Shown here piece by piece: positions 34,304 through 43,061 of a DNA stretch of 64,000 bases. The number at the start of each line of letters is the position of its first letter. Position 1 is the stretch's first letter. Under the pieces are notes generated by a model, which ran no database searches, was not told where the DNA came from, and was given only the letters and a program-made list of their open reading frames with translations. Position numbers and translations under genes: made by a program. The DNA comes from an uncultured Dysgonomonas sp. (lineage in GTDB: Bacteria; Bacteroidota; Bacteroidia; Bacteroidales; Dysgonomonadaceae). Location: contig NZ_CAKUOF010000006.1 of the NCBI RefSeq assembly GCF_934668725.1, positions 62,001 to 126,000 on the forward strand, in the 5' to 3' direction.

Positions 34304-35521
34304 ATGAAACAAAAATCTTTCCATGTTTTATTCTTTCTCAAAAAGAATAAAATCAAAGCAAACGGAGAAGCTCCAATCTCAATGAGAATCACTGTAGATA
34401 AGCGGTTCTGCGAAATGTTTATCCGAAGAAGTACGCTTGTCGAGAATTGGGATCAGACCAAAGGGAAACTTAAAACCAAAGACAAGCTATCTACCGAAAT
34501 CAACATGTATATTGATACAGTCAGAGCTAAAATCCAGAATATCCACAGACAATTAGAAGCAGACAATATTGAAATATCGGCAAAAGAGATCTGTAACCGC
34601 TTTTGCGGTGTTGAAGAGAAACACAAAACCCTTATAGAAGTTTTTGAAGAACACAATAAAGAAATCAAACAACTGCAAGGCAAAGGGTATGCTCAAAAAA
34701 CAATTGTTCGCTTTGAAGGTACAGTAAGATATTTACAGGAGTTCTTAAAAAAGGAGTATAAAAAGTCTAATATCAATCTCAAAGATATTGATCTACCTTT
34801 CATTCAGAAATTCGACATCTTTCTAAAGACAGAAAAGAACTGTGCTCAAAATACAGCTATCACCCGATTGAAACAAGTAAAGAAGATTATGCGTATAGCG
34901 TATTCTAATGATTGGATTCAGAAAGATCCATTCACAACATACCGATTTAAATTTGAGGAAACCAATGTAGAGTTCTTGACTCAAGAAGAATTGAACTCCA
35001 TTATTCAAAAGGAGTTTACGATTGAAAGACTAAGCACAGTCAAAGATATTTTTCTCTTCCAATGTTTCAGCGGATTGGCATTCTCGGATATTGAGCAACT
35101 AAAGCCTGAACATTTGGTTAAGGATAACAACGGCTCATTATGGATTCGTAAGAATAGGCAAAAGACCAATAATATGTGTAATATACCTCTGATCACAGCA
35201 GCAAAGATGTTGATAGACAAATATGCAGATCATCCAACTTGCATAAAGAACGGAGTTCTATTTCCTGTTCCGAGCAATCAGCGTATGAATAATTATCTGA
35301 AGGAAATTGCCGATTCATGCGGAATTACAAAGAAGCTTAGCACGCATGTTGCCCGACATACAGCGGCGACCATTGTGTTTTTAGCGAATAAAGTATCGTT
35401 GGAAAATGTAGCTAAAATATTGGGGCATTCCAACATTCGCACGACTCAACATTATGCGAAAGTATTGGATAGTTCTATTATGAGGGATATTCAAGAGGTA
35501 GATAAGAAGTTTTCGTTGTAG
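34304..35521 (+). CDS. Tyrosine-type site-specific integrase (IntDOT-like)
   Basis: A 405-residue recombinase that integrates and excises the element at tRNA-Lys. The N-terminal 100 residues form the Arm DNA-binding domain of Bacteroidetes integrases (ANGEAPISMRITVDKRFCEMF), residues about 105-210 the SAM-like core-binding domain, and about 215-395 the catalytic domain. Active-site residues seen are His348 and Arg351 in HVARH, His375 in GHSN and the nucleophile Tyr384 in QHYAKV. The first catalytic Arg is absent (FSGLAFSDIEQL); the same loss is known for IntDOT of CTnDOT. It lies 240 bases past the tRNA. Confidence 0.93.
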   Translation: MKQKSFHVLFFLKKNKIKANGEAPISMRITVDKRFCEMFIRRSTLVENWDQTKGKLKTKDKLSTEINMYIDTVRAKIQNIHRQLEADNIEISAKEICNRFCGVEEKHKTLIEVFEEHNKEIKQLQGKGYAQKTIVRFEGTVRYLQEFLKKEYKKSNINLKDIDLPFIQKFDIFLKTEKNCAQNTAITRLKQVKKIMRIAYSNDWIQKDPFTTYRFKFEETNVEFLTQEELNSIIQKEFTIERLSTVKDIFLFQCFSGLAFSDIEQLKPEHLVKDNNGSLWIRKNRQKTNNMCNIPLITAAKMLIDKYADHPTCIKNGVLFPVPSNQRMNNYLKEIADSCGITKKLSTHVARHTAATIVFLANKVSLENVAKILGHSNIRTTQHYAKVLDSSIMRDIQEVDKKFSL

Positions 35522-35551
35522 TTTCTTTCATCTGAACACAAATGTATAATC

Positions 35552-35652
35552 AGAGAATAATATAGCAAGGTCAAGCCCTTCGGGTTTACACAAAGAATCT
35601 TCCTTTTTTCAAAAGTGTATTCTTTGGCAAAACCTTGCTTTTATTATTCTCT
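35552..35652. other. Highly structured 101-base intergenic element
   Basis: An outer stem (AGAGAATAATA with TATTATTCTCT, plus CAAGGT with ACCTTG) encloses two inner hairpins: AAGCCCTTCGGGTTT and CAAAGAAT...ATTCTTTG. The three stems would make a three-way junction. It starts 31 bases after the integrase stop, so it may be its terminator, a small RNA or a DNA site used in transfer. Confidence 0.55.
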
Positions 35653-35815
35653 TTTTAAATGGGTGGTTTATCAGTTGAAAAGAAAAAATAATATTCAGGT
35701 GGAATTGTAAAATCTATTTATTCGCAGCCTTTATCGGCAAACTACCGCAGGATATCTCAAAAATAAATCTTGCATTCAACATTCCTATACATTTACAAAT
35801 TAAAAACAAATAATT

Positions 35816-36946
35816 ATGAAAGCCAAAATCATTATATCAATCACATTACTTCTTATATCTATATCTGCTTATTCTCAATGGATACCCGATAAACTAACAA
35901 CTTCTCCATTTTTGATCGAGAGCGATAGTAATAAAATCACTATCAATGCAGATATTGTAGGATTCTTAAAAAATAATGAGTATTTCAGTCCAATTGTGAA
36001 AGGCGAAACTTTTCCTGGAATTCGTATTCGCCCTACAGTTGCCTATCAACTCGGAACAAATATAAAAGCCGAACTTGGAATGACAAGTTTGTATTACTCG
36101 GGAGACCAGCAAAAAGATGGAACATATTTGTTTAACGGTGTATTCGCAAGGTTACAATATGCCATCAAACCTAACTTCAACCTTGTATTCGGAAATTACT
36201 ATGATGGAGTTAACCATCGTTTAATTGAGCCGCTTTACAGATGGGAAAATCAATTGATCAATAAACCCGAGAGTGGATTACAACTAATATATGAAGATCA
36301 GAAGTATTTTGCCGATGTATGGCTCAATTGGCAACGGTTTATACAAAAAGGAGATTCAGTTCCCGAAGTTCTGACATTCGGAGTATCTTCTTCAATGAGG
36401 CTTACCAAATCTGATAATCCTCTAAAAATATCAATCCCTCTCCAATTAGTCATTCATCATCAAGGAGGGCAGATAGATGTTTCAGAAGAGAAGATGATTG
36501 TATCAGGTAACCTTGCAACAGGTATTTGTTCAGAATATTCTATTAATCACAAGCTGATCAAATCTATAGGAGCAAACATCTATCTTGTTGGATATTACGA
36601 CAAGTTACCAGATAATAGCATTCGTCCTTATGACAAAGGATGGGGAATATATCCGACATTATCAATAGATGCTTCTCCTTTTAAAGCTATGGTTGGTTAT
36701 TGGCATGCAAAGAAGTTCTATTCGTTTGAAGGAGAGCCTTTATTCGCCTCATTCAACACAGATTATCCCAATAATGTATTGACAAACAAAAGTATGATTA
36801 CATTCAAAGCTTCGTATTCGCAACAATTGCATAAAATGTTTTCTGTTGGAATACAAGCTGAAACATATAGCGATCTGAATAGAGGTAAAACCGATTACAG
36901 TTTTGGAGTATATTTAAGATTTAGTGGAACACTATTCTCCAAATAA
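35816..36946 (+). CDS. Predicted outer-membrane beta-barrel protein
   Basis: A 376-residue exported protein; signal peptide to about residue 20 (SISAYSQ). The mature chain alternates short aromatic strands (NLVFGNYYDGVNHRLIEP, KYFADVWLNWQRFI, YSFGVYLRFSGTLFSK) and ends with an aromatic-rich strand, consistent with a small porin-like barrel. I do not recognise a named family. It precedes the sensor kinase/regulator operon by 34 bases and may be its input protein or first gene. Confidence 0.65.
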   Translation: MKAKIIISITLLLISISAYSQWIPDKLTTSPFLIESDSNKITINADIVGFLKNNEYFSPIVKGETFPGIRIRPTVAYQLGTNIKAELGMTSLYYSGDQQKDGTYLFNGVFARLQYAIKPNFNLVFGNYYDGVNHRLIEPLYRWENQLINKPESGLQLIYEDQKYFADVWLNWQRFIQKGDSVPEVLTFGVSSSMRLTKSDNPLKISIPLQLVIHHQGGQIDVSEEKMIVSGNLATGICSEYSINHKLIKSIGANIYLVGYYDKLPDNSIRPYDKGWGIYPTLSIDASPFKAMVGYWHAKKFYSFEGEPLFASFNTDYPNNVLTNKSMITFKASYSQQLHKMFSVGIQAETYSDLNRGKTDYSFGVYLRFSGTLFSK

Positions 36947-36980
36947 TAATTCGTAAGTTTATATCGAACAAATAGATAGG

Positions 36981-38039
36981 ATGAAAAAAGAGCATAATAT
37001 ATGGAGTAATTTTTTGATGAATTCTGATTATCAGATTCACAGGCATATTATTTTCATAACATTACTCTTTCTAATAGTATTACCCATGTATATGACTGCT
37101 TATGGAGAGGCAATCAGTATTTTAGAATACCTCTTCATAAGTAGTCTTTCTCTGTTATTCTATTATCTATTGATCTGTTTTAGCCTCAAAAAACTAATAC
37201 CCAAACTACTACAAATAGATAGAATTGGAAAATATATCTTATACTTATTTGGTATCACTTTACTAATGACTATATTTCAAATAATATCGTCTTATATTAT
37301 TGAAGAACAATTTGATATAGTTCACGATGTTTATAATTCAAGATTCGAATATTTATTGTATTTACTTGTACTATATTTTCTCAACTGCTTTTTCCTGATG
37401 GGATTTTTCATTACGGTTTTACTAAGAAGATGGGTTTTCGATAATCAGCATATTAGCCAACTACAAAAAGAACGTTTATCTTCGGAATTACAGGAATTAA
37501 AAAATAAAATACGCCCCGACTTTCTATTCAATATGCTGAATAAAGCAAATGTTTTGGCAAAGACAGATTCGGAAAAAGCTTCTGAAATATTATTAAAACT
37601 AAGCCATGTACTTCGTTATCAACTGTATGATAGTAAAAGAGAACATGTGATGCTTAGTTCTGAAATAATATTCATGAAAGATTATTTGTATTTGGAAAAA
37701 ATGCGTTCTGATAATTTCCTATTTACAATTGCAGAGATAGGAAATGTAAAGAGCGTTTCTATTCCTGCTCTACTATTTGTCCCTATTATAGAAACCGCAA
37801 CAAGATATATTGCAATAAACGGAAATGGCAATAGCTCAATTATAGAGATTGAAATAAGATTGGATAATAATATACTCCATTTTATATGTCATGTTTCTAA
37901 ATTAAATGAGACAAACCCATTTTCAACCGAGCGGGAACTGCTATTTAAGCAAATAGAGTTAATATATGGCAAAAACTCTTCAATACTAGTAAGTAGCTCA
38001 GAATTAACCTACATAACACATATCAGAATATCTCTATGA
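36981..38039 (+). CDS. LytS-type histidine kinase homologue, degenerate (pseudokinase)
   Basis: A 352-residue membrane protein with four N-terminal helices (to about residue 155), a short coiled coil and a His_kinase/HATPase-like region. In the active neighbour the phospho-acceptor motif reads NPHFLFNMLN; here it reads RPDFLFNMLN, so the His is Asp180. The N-box, FVENAVKH in the neighbour, is PIIETATRY, and the GGLGLSNIKRR glycine box is missing. The protein should not autophosphorylate; it may form heterodimers with the next kinase. Its stop overlaps the next start (ATGA), so the two are translationally coupled. Confidence 0.85.
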   Translation: MKKEHNIWSNFLMNSDYQIHRHIIFITLLFLIVLPMYMTAYGEAISILEYLFISSLSLLFYYLLICFSLKKLIPKLLQIDRIGKYILYLFGITLLMTIFQIISSYIIEEQFDIVHDVYNSRFEYLLYLLVLYFLNCFFLMGFFITVLLRRWVFDNQHISQLQKERLSSELQELKNKIRPDFLFNMLNKANVLAKTDSEKASEILLKLSHVLRYQLYDSKREHVMLSSEIIFMKDYLYLEKMRSDNFLFTIAEIGNVKSVSIPALLFVPIIETATRYIAINGNGNSSIIEIEIRLDNNILHFICHVSKLNETNPFSTERELLFKQIELIYGKNSSILVSSSELTYITHIRISL

Positions 38040-39088
38040 AAGAATACGAGATAAATAGTTTGACTAAGTTTTTGATAACTGACAGATACCGATTGTATCG
38101 GCATTTGTTATTTCTACTTATTGCCGAATTATTTGCTTTACAAAATACATTTCATGGATTCAGTGGAATTGGTTGTTTTTACGCTAATATTATCAATATG
38201 CTATTTTTTACAGGAATTATATATTTGAATATATATATCCTCGTTCCGAAACTATTATATAAGAATAAGTATTCTCTATACATATTGTGTATCTCATTTG
38301 TGGTATTGGTTGGACTTTTCTTTCTTTCCATAATTCAAGGTTTCTTATACCAAAACTACGGAGTCGCTAGCGAGAATACTGATAATCCTTATTCTTTTCT
38401 TCATATCATAACTGCAATCATATTTATAGTCTTCATTATCATAGGAAGTTCTACTATTGTTTTGTTTCAGCAATGGATATTACATGGAGAACAAATAAGT
38501 GAACTGGAAATTGCTACTATGCAGTCGGAACTTAATCAGCTAAAAAACCAGATAAATCCACATTTTCTATTTAATATGCTGAATAATGCCAATGAGCTTG
38601 TACGAATAGATCCCGAAGAAGCCTCTGTCGTATTGTCAAATCTAAACGATTTATTGCGTTATCAGTTAAACGATAGCACACAAGAGAGAGTAAGCCTAAG
38701 TGCAGATATTCATTTTCTGACCGATTATCTTAATCTGGAAAAGATAAGAAGGGATAACTTCAATTTCACTATTTCGAAAGAAGGAGATATAAATAATGTG
38801 CTTATCCCTCCTTTAATTTTTATAACATTTGTAGAGAACGCTGTGAAACACAATGTATATGGAGAGGGTGAAGGTTCTTTTGTTTGTCTCGATTTCAAGG
38901 TTTATGAAAATAAACTTCATTTTGTTTGTCAAAATGGTAAATCTAGGAATGTGGAGAGAGGTAAAGTTGGAGGACTCGGTTTGTCAAATATAAAGCGACG
39001 ATTAAATTTGCTTTATGGAGAAAGTTATAGTCTGAAAATAGAAGATATTGAACGAACTTATAAAATATGCTTAACTTTAAGCCTATGA
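38036..39088 (+). CDS. LytS-type sensor histidine kinase
   Basis: A 350-residue inner-membrane kinase paralogous to the preceding gene: four hydrophobic helices, a linker helix (LEIATMQSELNQLKNQ), the His box INPHFLFNMLNNANEL with His176, then LRYQLNDSTQERVSL, the N-box FVENAVKHN and the G-box KVGGLGLSNIKRRLNLLYG. It is expected to phosphorylate the response regulator encoded next. The stop codon overlaps that gene's ATG (ATGA at 39085-39088). Its signal is unknown. Confidence 0.92.
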   Translation: MKEYEINSLTKFLITDRYRLYRHLLFLLIAELFALQNTFHGFSGIGCFYANIINMLFFTGIIYLNIYILVPKLLYKNKYSLYILCISFVVLVGLFFLSIIQGFLYQNYGVASENTDNPYSFLHIITAIIFIVFIIIGSSTIVLFQQWILHGEQISELEIATMQSELNQLKNQINPHFLFNMLNNANELVRIDPEEASVVLSNLNDLLRYQLNDSTQERVSLSADIHFLTDYLNLEKIRRDNFNFTISKEGDINNVLIPPLIFITFVENAVKHNVYGEGEGSFVCLDFKVYENKLHFVCQNGKSRNVERGKVGGLGLSNIKRRLNLLYGESYSLKIEDIERTYKICLTLSL

Positions 39089-39792
39089 AATGTATTATTG
39101 TAGATGACGAACCTCTTGCACGGAATGCCATACAACGACATATTGCAGATATGCCTGTATTGACTTTAATAGGACAGTTTAGCAATACAGCTAACGCAGG
39201 GCAGTTTTTACAAGAAAACGATGTTGATTTAATATTTTTGGATATTGAAATGCCCGGAGTTAATGGTATTGACTTTGCGAGAACTATTTCACAAAATACA
39301 TTGGTTGTTTTTACGACAGCTTATCCTCAGTATGCCCTTGATAGTTATGAAGTAGATGCCGTCGATTATTTGGTTAAGCCAATTGAAGCAGAACGATTCA
39401 AAAAAGCAGTAAAGAAAGCTACCTCATATCATTCATTATTACAAGAAAATAAACAAGAGATAATCGAAAATATAGAGAGTGAGTATATTTTCGTAAGGTC
39501 AGATAAACGCTTTTCCAAAGTCTATTTTAGAGAGATTCTTTTTATTGAGGGACTTAAAGATTATGTAATTATTCAAACCTCTAATAGACGGATCATTACC
39601 CGAATGTATTTAAAAATTATACATGAACAACTTCCTAAATACTTCTTTCGAGTGAATAAGTCATATATAGTGAATATTGAACTGATAGATTCCTATGATA
39701 ATAATGACTTATATATTGGCTCTTATGAAATAACAATTGGCAACACATACAGAGACCCTCTTTTCAGCGTTCTACATAACAGAAGTCTCTAA
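39085..39792 (+). CDS. LytTR-family response regulator
   Basis: A 235-residue cytoplasmic DNA-binding regulator. I start it at 39085, where ATGA overlaps the kinase stop (MKCIIVDDEPLARNAI). The receiver domain has Asp7/Asp8, the phosphate acceptor Asp53 in FLDIEMPG, the Thr in VFTTAYPQYA and Lys in DYLVKPI. The LytTR domain (about 125-235) has IFVRSDKRFSKVYFREILFIEGLKDYVIIQT and FFRVNKSYIVN. It lies upstream of an RteC-like gene; in CTnDOT a different two-component pair, RteA/RteB, drives rteC, so it may play that role here. Confidence 0.93.
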   Translation: MKCIIVDDEPLARNAIQRHIADMPVLTLIGQFSNTANAGQFLQENDVDLIFLDIEMPGVNGIDFARTISQNTLVVFTTAYPQYALDSYEVDAVDYLVKPIEAERFKKAVKKATSYHSLLQENKQEIIENIESEYIFVRSDKRFSKVYFREILFIEGLKDYVIIQTSNRRIITRMYLKIIHEQLPKYFFRVNKSYIVNIELIDSYDNNDLYIGSYEITIGNTYRDPLFSVLHNRSL

Positions 39793-40021
39793 GTAATATT
39801 TTGTTTTTTTAACAATATCTATGAATTGGCAGAACTTATAATGTCAATCAGGCTGTTTTGTCTCATTATTTGGATGAGCATTAATTTATTTTGTAAGTTT
39901 ATTATCAATCAATTACTACTCATTAACCCTACTTCATAATATATAAACGTATACTATTTCTAAAATCATTCAATGAGAAATTCAAGGTTGTTTATGACCT
40001 AATTTATATAAACTAAAATGA

Positions 40022-40640
40022 ATGATTATGTACAATTTTCCTAAAATGAGTTTTTTCAATCTATTGACTGAATGCTCGCTTGTAACAAACGATGAAATGA
40101 AACATGCTTATGAAGACTTTGTAAAAGAACTAGTAACCTTAAATCAATCCGAAGCAGATTATCAGACTGTTTTTCGGTCATTGAACCTGACTCGCATAGA
40201 GTTTCTAATATTACAATCACAAATTTTATGCGAGCAGGGGGGAAAATGTACTTGAAAAACTTTATTGCCAGAAAGCTATTGCTGTTGTTGATTCTGAATT
40301 AGTCCTATTAGAAAATAGATTCTCTCATCCCGAGCGATTTACAAAAGAACAAGTATTTAAGTCTGATCTGCATATAGTCCCTAAGTCAAAAGACTTGGGG
40401 ATTGTTGGTTTATCAGAGATAGTTGAAAGTCTCTATTTAAGCCAAAAAGTATTGAACAACGAGGGTAAACCAGCAAGTAGGACTCAGATTGGAAATAAAT
40501 TTGAATTGATGTTTAATGTTTCTTTTGGAGACATTTCGGATAAGACCAGTGAAATATATAAACGAAAACCATTCAATCGAACTAAAGCCCTTGATTTCCT
40601 TCGCAATATGGTAATCCGTAACGATAAAGAAGCAAGATGA
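40022..40640 (+). pseudogene. RteC-like regulator, interrupted by a frameshift in a G run
   Basis: RteC in CTnDOT is the regulator that triggers excision. The first part (40022-40255) codes for 77 residues. After that the frame closes. Reading on in the frame that would result if the G6 run at 40237-40242 were G5 gives ENVLEKLYCQKAIAVVDSEL and continues without a stop into the RteC-type C-terminus DLGIVGLSEIVESLYLSQKV...RTQIGNKFELMFNVSFGD, ending at 40640. So one extra G breaks an otherwise intact gene of about 205 residues. It could be decayed, phase-variable or a sequencing error. Confidence 0.75.
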
Positions 40641-40798
40641 AAAATAATGAATTTGTAACACGCTATATACAAACATGTTACAAACAACTATTAGAGGGGT
40701 AGGTAACTATCCCTCTATTTTATTGTCTGCAATTGTCCGAGCTTTGCTTTACCAATCGATTGGAATTAATCAGAATATTAATTTCAAAACAAAGAATT

Positions 40799-41134
40799 AT
40801 GTATTTAGACAATGAGGACTTTATTCAATGGATGGAGAAGCTCAACAAAAAGCTCACAACAATAGGTAGCGATCTAAAAGCAATGATGGCTACAGGAGAA
40901 GCATTCGCCAATGAAGATAAATTGTTGGATAACCAAGACCTCGCTTTTCTTCTTAAGGTATCCTATCGGACTCTCCAAAGATATCGGGATAGCGGACAAC
41001 TTCGCTATTTCTTAGTTAGGCGAAAGACCTTTTATCGTATGGCAGATGTCAAAGATTTTATTCAATCCTATGCCTCTAAAAAAGAGATTGTGATGTTCAA
41101 TAAGGGTATAGAAGATGGCAAAGTAGTGAAATGA
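40799..41134 (+). CDS. Small helix-turn-helix protein, excisionase/MerR-like
   Basis: A 111-residue protein; start at 40799 (MYLDNEDFIQWMEKLNKKL) is preferred over an upstream TTG. The second half has a MerR/excisionase-type helix-turn-helix: LLDNQDLAFLLKVSYRTLQRYRDSGQLRYFLVRRKTFYRMADVKDFI. Such genes are standard between rteC and the mobilization genes of Bacteroidales mobilizable elements, where they control excision or transfer. The next 300 bases are a structured non-coding region. Confidence 0.85.
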   Translation: MYLDNEDFIQWMEKLNKKLTTIGSDLKAMMATGEAFANEDKLLDNQDLAFLLKVSYRTLQRYRDSGQLRYFLVRRKTFYRMADVKDFIQSYASKKEIVMFNKGIEDGKVVK

Positions 41135-41438
41135 TTCTGCATTTATTGATCTAAGCAGAATAGAGCAAAATGGTGAGGGCTGCGTTTAGTCTATCACCCT
41201 CCCTAAAGACTCCGTATTTAGCTAAAAACACCTTCGCTCAACCGCTCAGATTGTTTTGCTAAATTGAGCAAGAGGGAACTGGACTATCGTCCTGTTCTCC
41301 TCTTGCCCTGCGGGGCAAAGCCTTTGGCTTTAGTGCTTTAAGAATAAGCACTGTTATAACACTTGCTATAATTCGAATTGATAGACAATTCTATCCCAGC
41401 AAGTTAGATATATCAATAACTATAAAATAGTTATAACA
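41135..41438 (+). other. Probable origin of transfer (oriT) and leader of the mob genes
   Basis: 304 bases with no ORF but five consecutive hairpins in 41268-41352: GCAAGAGG/CCTCTTGC enclosing GGAC/GTCC, then GCCC/GGGC, AAAGCC/GGCTTT and AGTGCTT/AAGCACT. They are followed by a nested repeat at 41353-41437 in which the palindrome GTTATAAC occurs at both ends and ACTTGCT pairs with AGCAAGT. The position directly before the BfmA-like and relaxase genes is where oriT is found in related elements. Nick site not determined. Confidence 0.6.
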
Positions 41439-42026
41439 ATGGAAAAACAGAATAGGAAAACCATATTTACCACCATCGCCATAGATAAAGAAACAGATAG
41501 AATTATCGAAAAACTCTGTAAACGTTATTCGCTGAAAAAAGGGGAAATTACAAAGCTCGCTTTTCAGTATCTGGATAAGGCAAATATCAATCCGAGCGAA
41601 GTACCTGAATCGACAAAAGCAGAATTGAGGAAGATCAATAAACGGCAAGACGACCTGATTCGTTTTATTCGTCACTACGAAGAAGAACAGCTCAATCCTA
41701 TGATTCGGACAAGTAATTCAATCGCTGTAAAATTTGATTCAATCGCCAAAACAATATCCGAAAAATTGGATTCAGAAATAGCTAATTCAAAAGATACGCT
41801 TGTAAATGTATTGAGGAAGTTAGATGAACAGTTCGGTAAAGTAGCGGAGGTTATAACCAATCATTCCAAAGTCATCAATAGCCTCTCCCAAGTACAGCAG
41901 AGAGATAACAAGAAACTGCTAAAACTCATTTCCCTTTATTCGGAACTATCAGCCTGCGGAGTGATGGACGGCAAGCGAAAAGAGAATCTAAGAAACGATA
42001 TTATCGACCTGATAGATGAGGAGTAA
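41439..42026 (+). CDS. BfmA/BtgA-type mobilization accessory protein
   Basis: A 195-residue cytoplasmic DNA-processing accessory factor. The N-terminus, TTIAIDKETDRIIEKLCKRYSLKKGEITKLAFQYLDKANI, resembles the ribbon-helix-helix-like part of the BfmA/BtgA family of Bacteroides mobilizable elements. The rest is long helix with many charged residues, probably coiled coil. In the family it binds oriT and helps the relaxase. The relaxase gene follows after three bases, which shows one operon. Confidence 0.85.
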   Translation: MEKQNRKTIFTTIAIDKETDRIIEKLCKRYSLKKGEITKLAFQYLDKANINPSEVPESTKAELRKINKRQDDLIRFIRHYEEEQLNPMIRTSNSIAVKFDSIAKTISEKLDSEIANSKDTLVNVLRKLDEQFGKVAEVITNHSKVINSLSQVQQRDNKKLLKLISLYSELSACGVMDGKRKENLRNDIIDLIDEE

Positions 42027-42029
42027 GCC

Positions 42030-42938
42030 ATGAATATAGATTTCCCACCACCATCCAAAGGCACATACAACAATGCAGGAAGTAGCAGAAGGCTATGCAA
42101 TTACCTCGAACATGAGGATATGGAACGAATGGAGCAGGGAATCTATACGGAAGGCTTTTTCAATCTGACCGAAGATAATCTTTACAAATCACAAGTGGTC
42201 AAAGATATTGATAATAACAAAGCTCAGCTATTAAAAACAGATGCTAAGTTTTACGCTATCCATGTTAGCCCATCGGCTAAAGAGCTCAAAGCGATGGGAA
42301 CAACGGAACAGGAACAAGCCGAATCCATGCGAAGATACATTCGCGAAGTCGTTATTCCTGAATATGCTAAGAACTTCAACAAAGGATTATCGGCAGAGGA
42401 TATTAAATTCTATGGAAAGATTCACTTTAACCGAGATAGATCAGAGAATAACGAAAATAATATGCACTGTCATTTGATTATAAGTAGAAAAGATCAAGCC
42501 AATAAAATTAAACTTTCTCCATTAACAAACCATCGCAATAGTAAGAAAGGAGCTATCAAAGGAGGGTTTGATAGAACTAATCTATTCCAAAAAGCCGAAA
42601 AAGGTTTCGATGTTCTATTCAACTATGACCGTCCTTTGGGCGAAAGCTTTGAATATTATAATACTATGAAGAATGGTAATATATCTGAACAGATAGGCTT
42701 ACAAGAAAAGATGCTTACCCGTGAAGCAGAAAACAAGCAAGTAGGTTTAGACGCAGATGTGCAGATAGGCAAGGATAAATCTTTAAATGCAGATATGAAT
42801 ATTGATTCATTGGCTGATTTAGGATTAATTTCTGCTTTGGGTATATTTTCACCTGAAATTTATGGAGAAGATATAGAGGAGTTGAAAAAGGAGGAGGAAA
42901 TAAAGAGAAAGAAAAGGAATAGAGGAATGAGAAGATAG
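42030..42938 (+). CDS. Relaxase/mobilization nuclease (DUF5712-like)
   Basis: A 302-residue protein that should nick oriT and lead the strand into a recipient. It has the HUH-type metal motif MHCHLII (His146, His148) after KIHFNRDRS, and candidate catalytic tyrosines such as Tyr in NNAGSSRRLCNYLEH near the N-terminus. The segment QKAEKGFDVLFNYDRPLGESFEYYNTMKNG is typical of the DUF5712 branch. The C-terminal 40 residues are basic. No conjugation (Tra) genes are present, so transfer needs a helper element. Confidence 0.83.
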   Translation: MNIDFPPPSKGTYNNAGSSRRLCNYLEHEDMERMEQGIYTEGFFNLTEDNLYKSQVVKDIDNNKAQLLKTDAKFYAIHVSPSAKELKAMGTTEQEQAESMRRYIREVVIPEYAKNFNKGLSAEDIKFYGKIHFNRDRSENNENNMHCHLIISRKDQANKIKLSPLTNHRNSKKGAIKGGFDRTNLFQKAEKGFDVLFNYDRPLGESFEYYNTMKNGNISEQIGLQEKMLTREAENKQVGLDADVQIGKDKSLNADMNIDSLADLGLISALGIFSPEIYGEDIEELKKEEEIKRKKRNRGMRR

Positions 42939-43061
42939 AAAATATCTCAATTGTCTGAAAAACAAGTTTTAAAATTTCGCCGAATACTTTTTATTCGTAT
43001 TTTTATGATTTAAAAGACATGATTGAGATAGAAATAGAATAATAACTTATCTAATATCCCT

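Noticed and set aside
40733..40798. Longer N-terminus of the HTH protein from an upstream TTG
   Set aside because: The extra 22 residues are unlike the family, and the ATG at 40799 fits the expected start.
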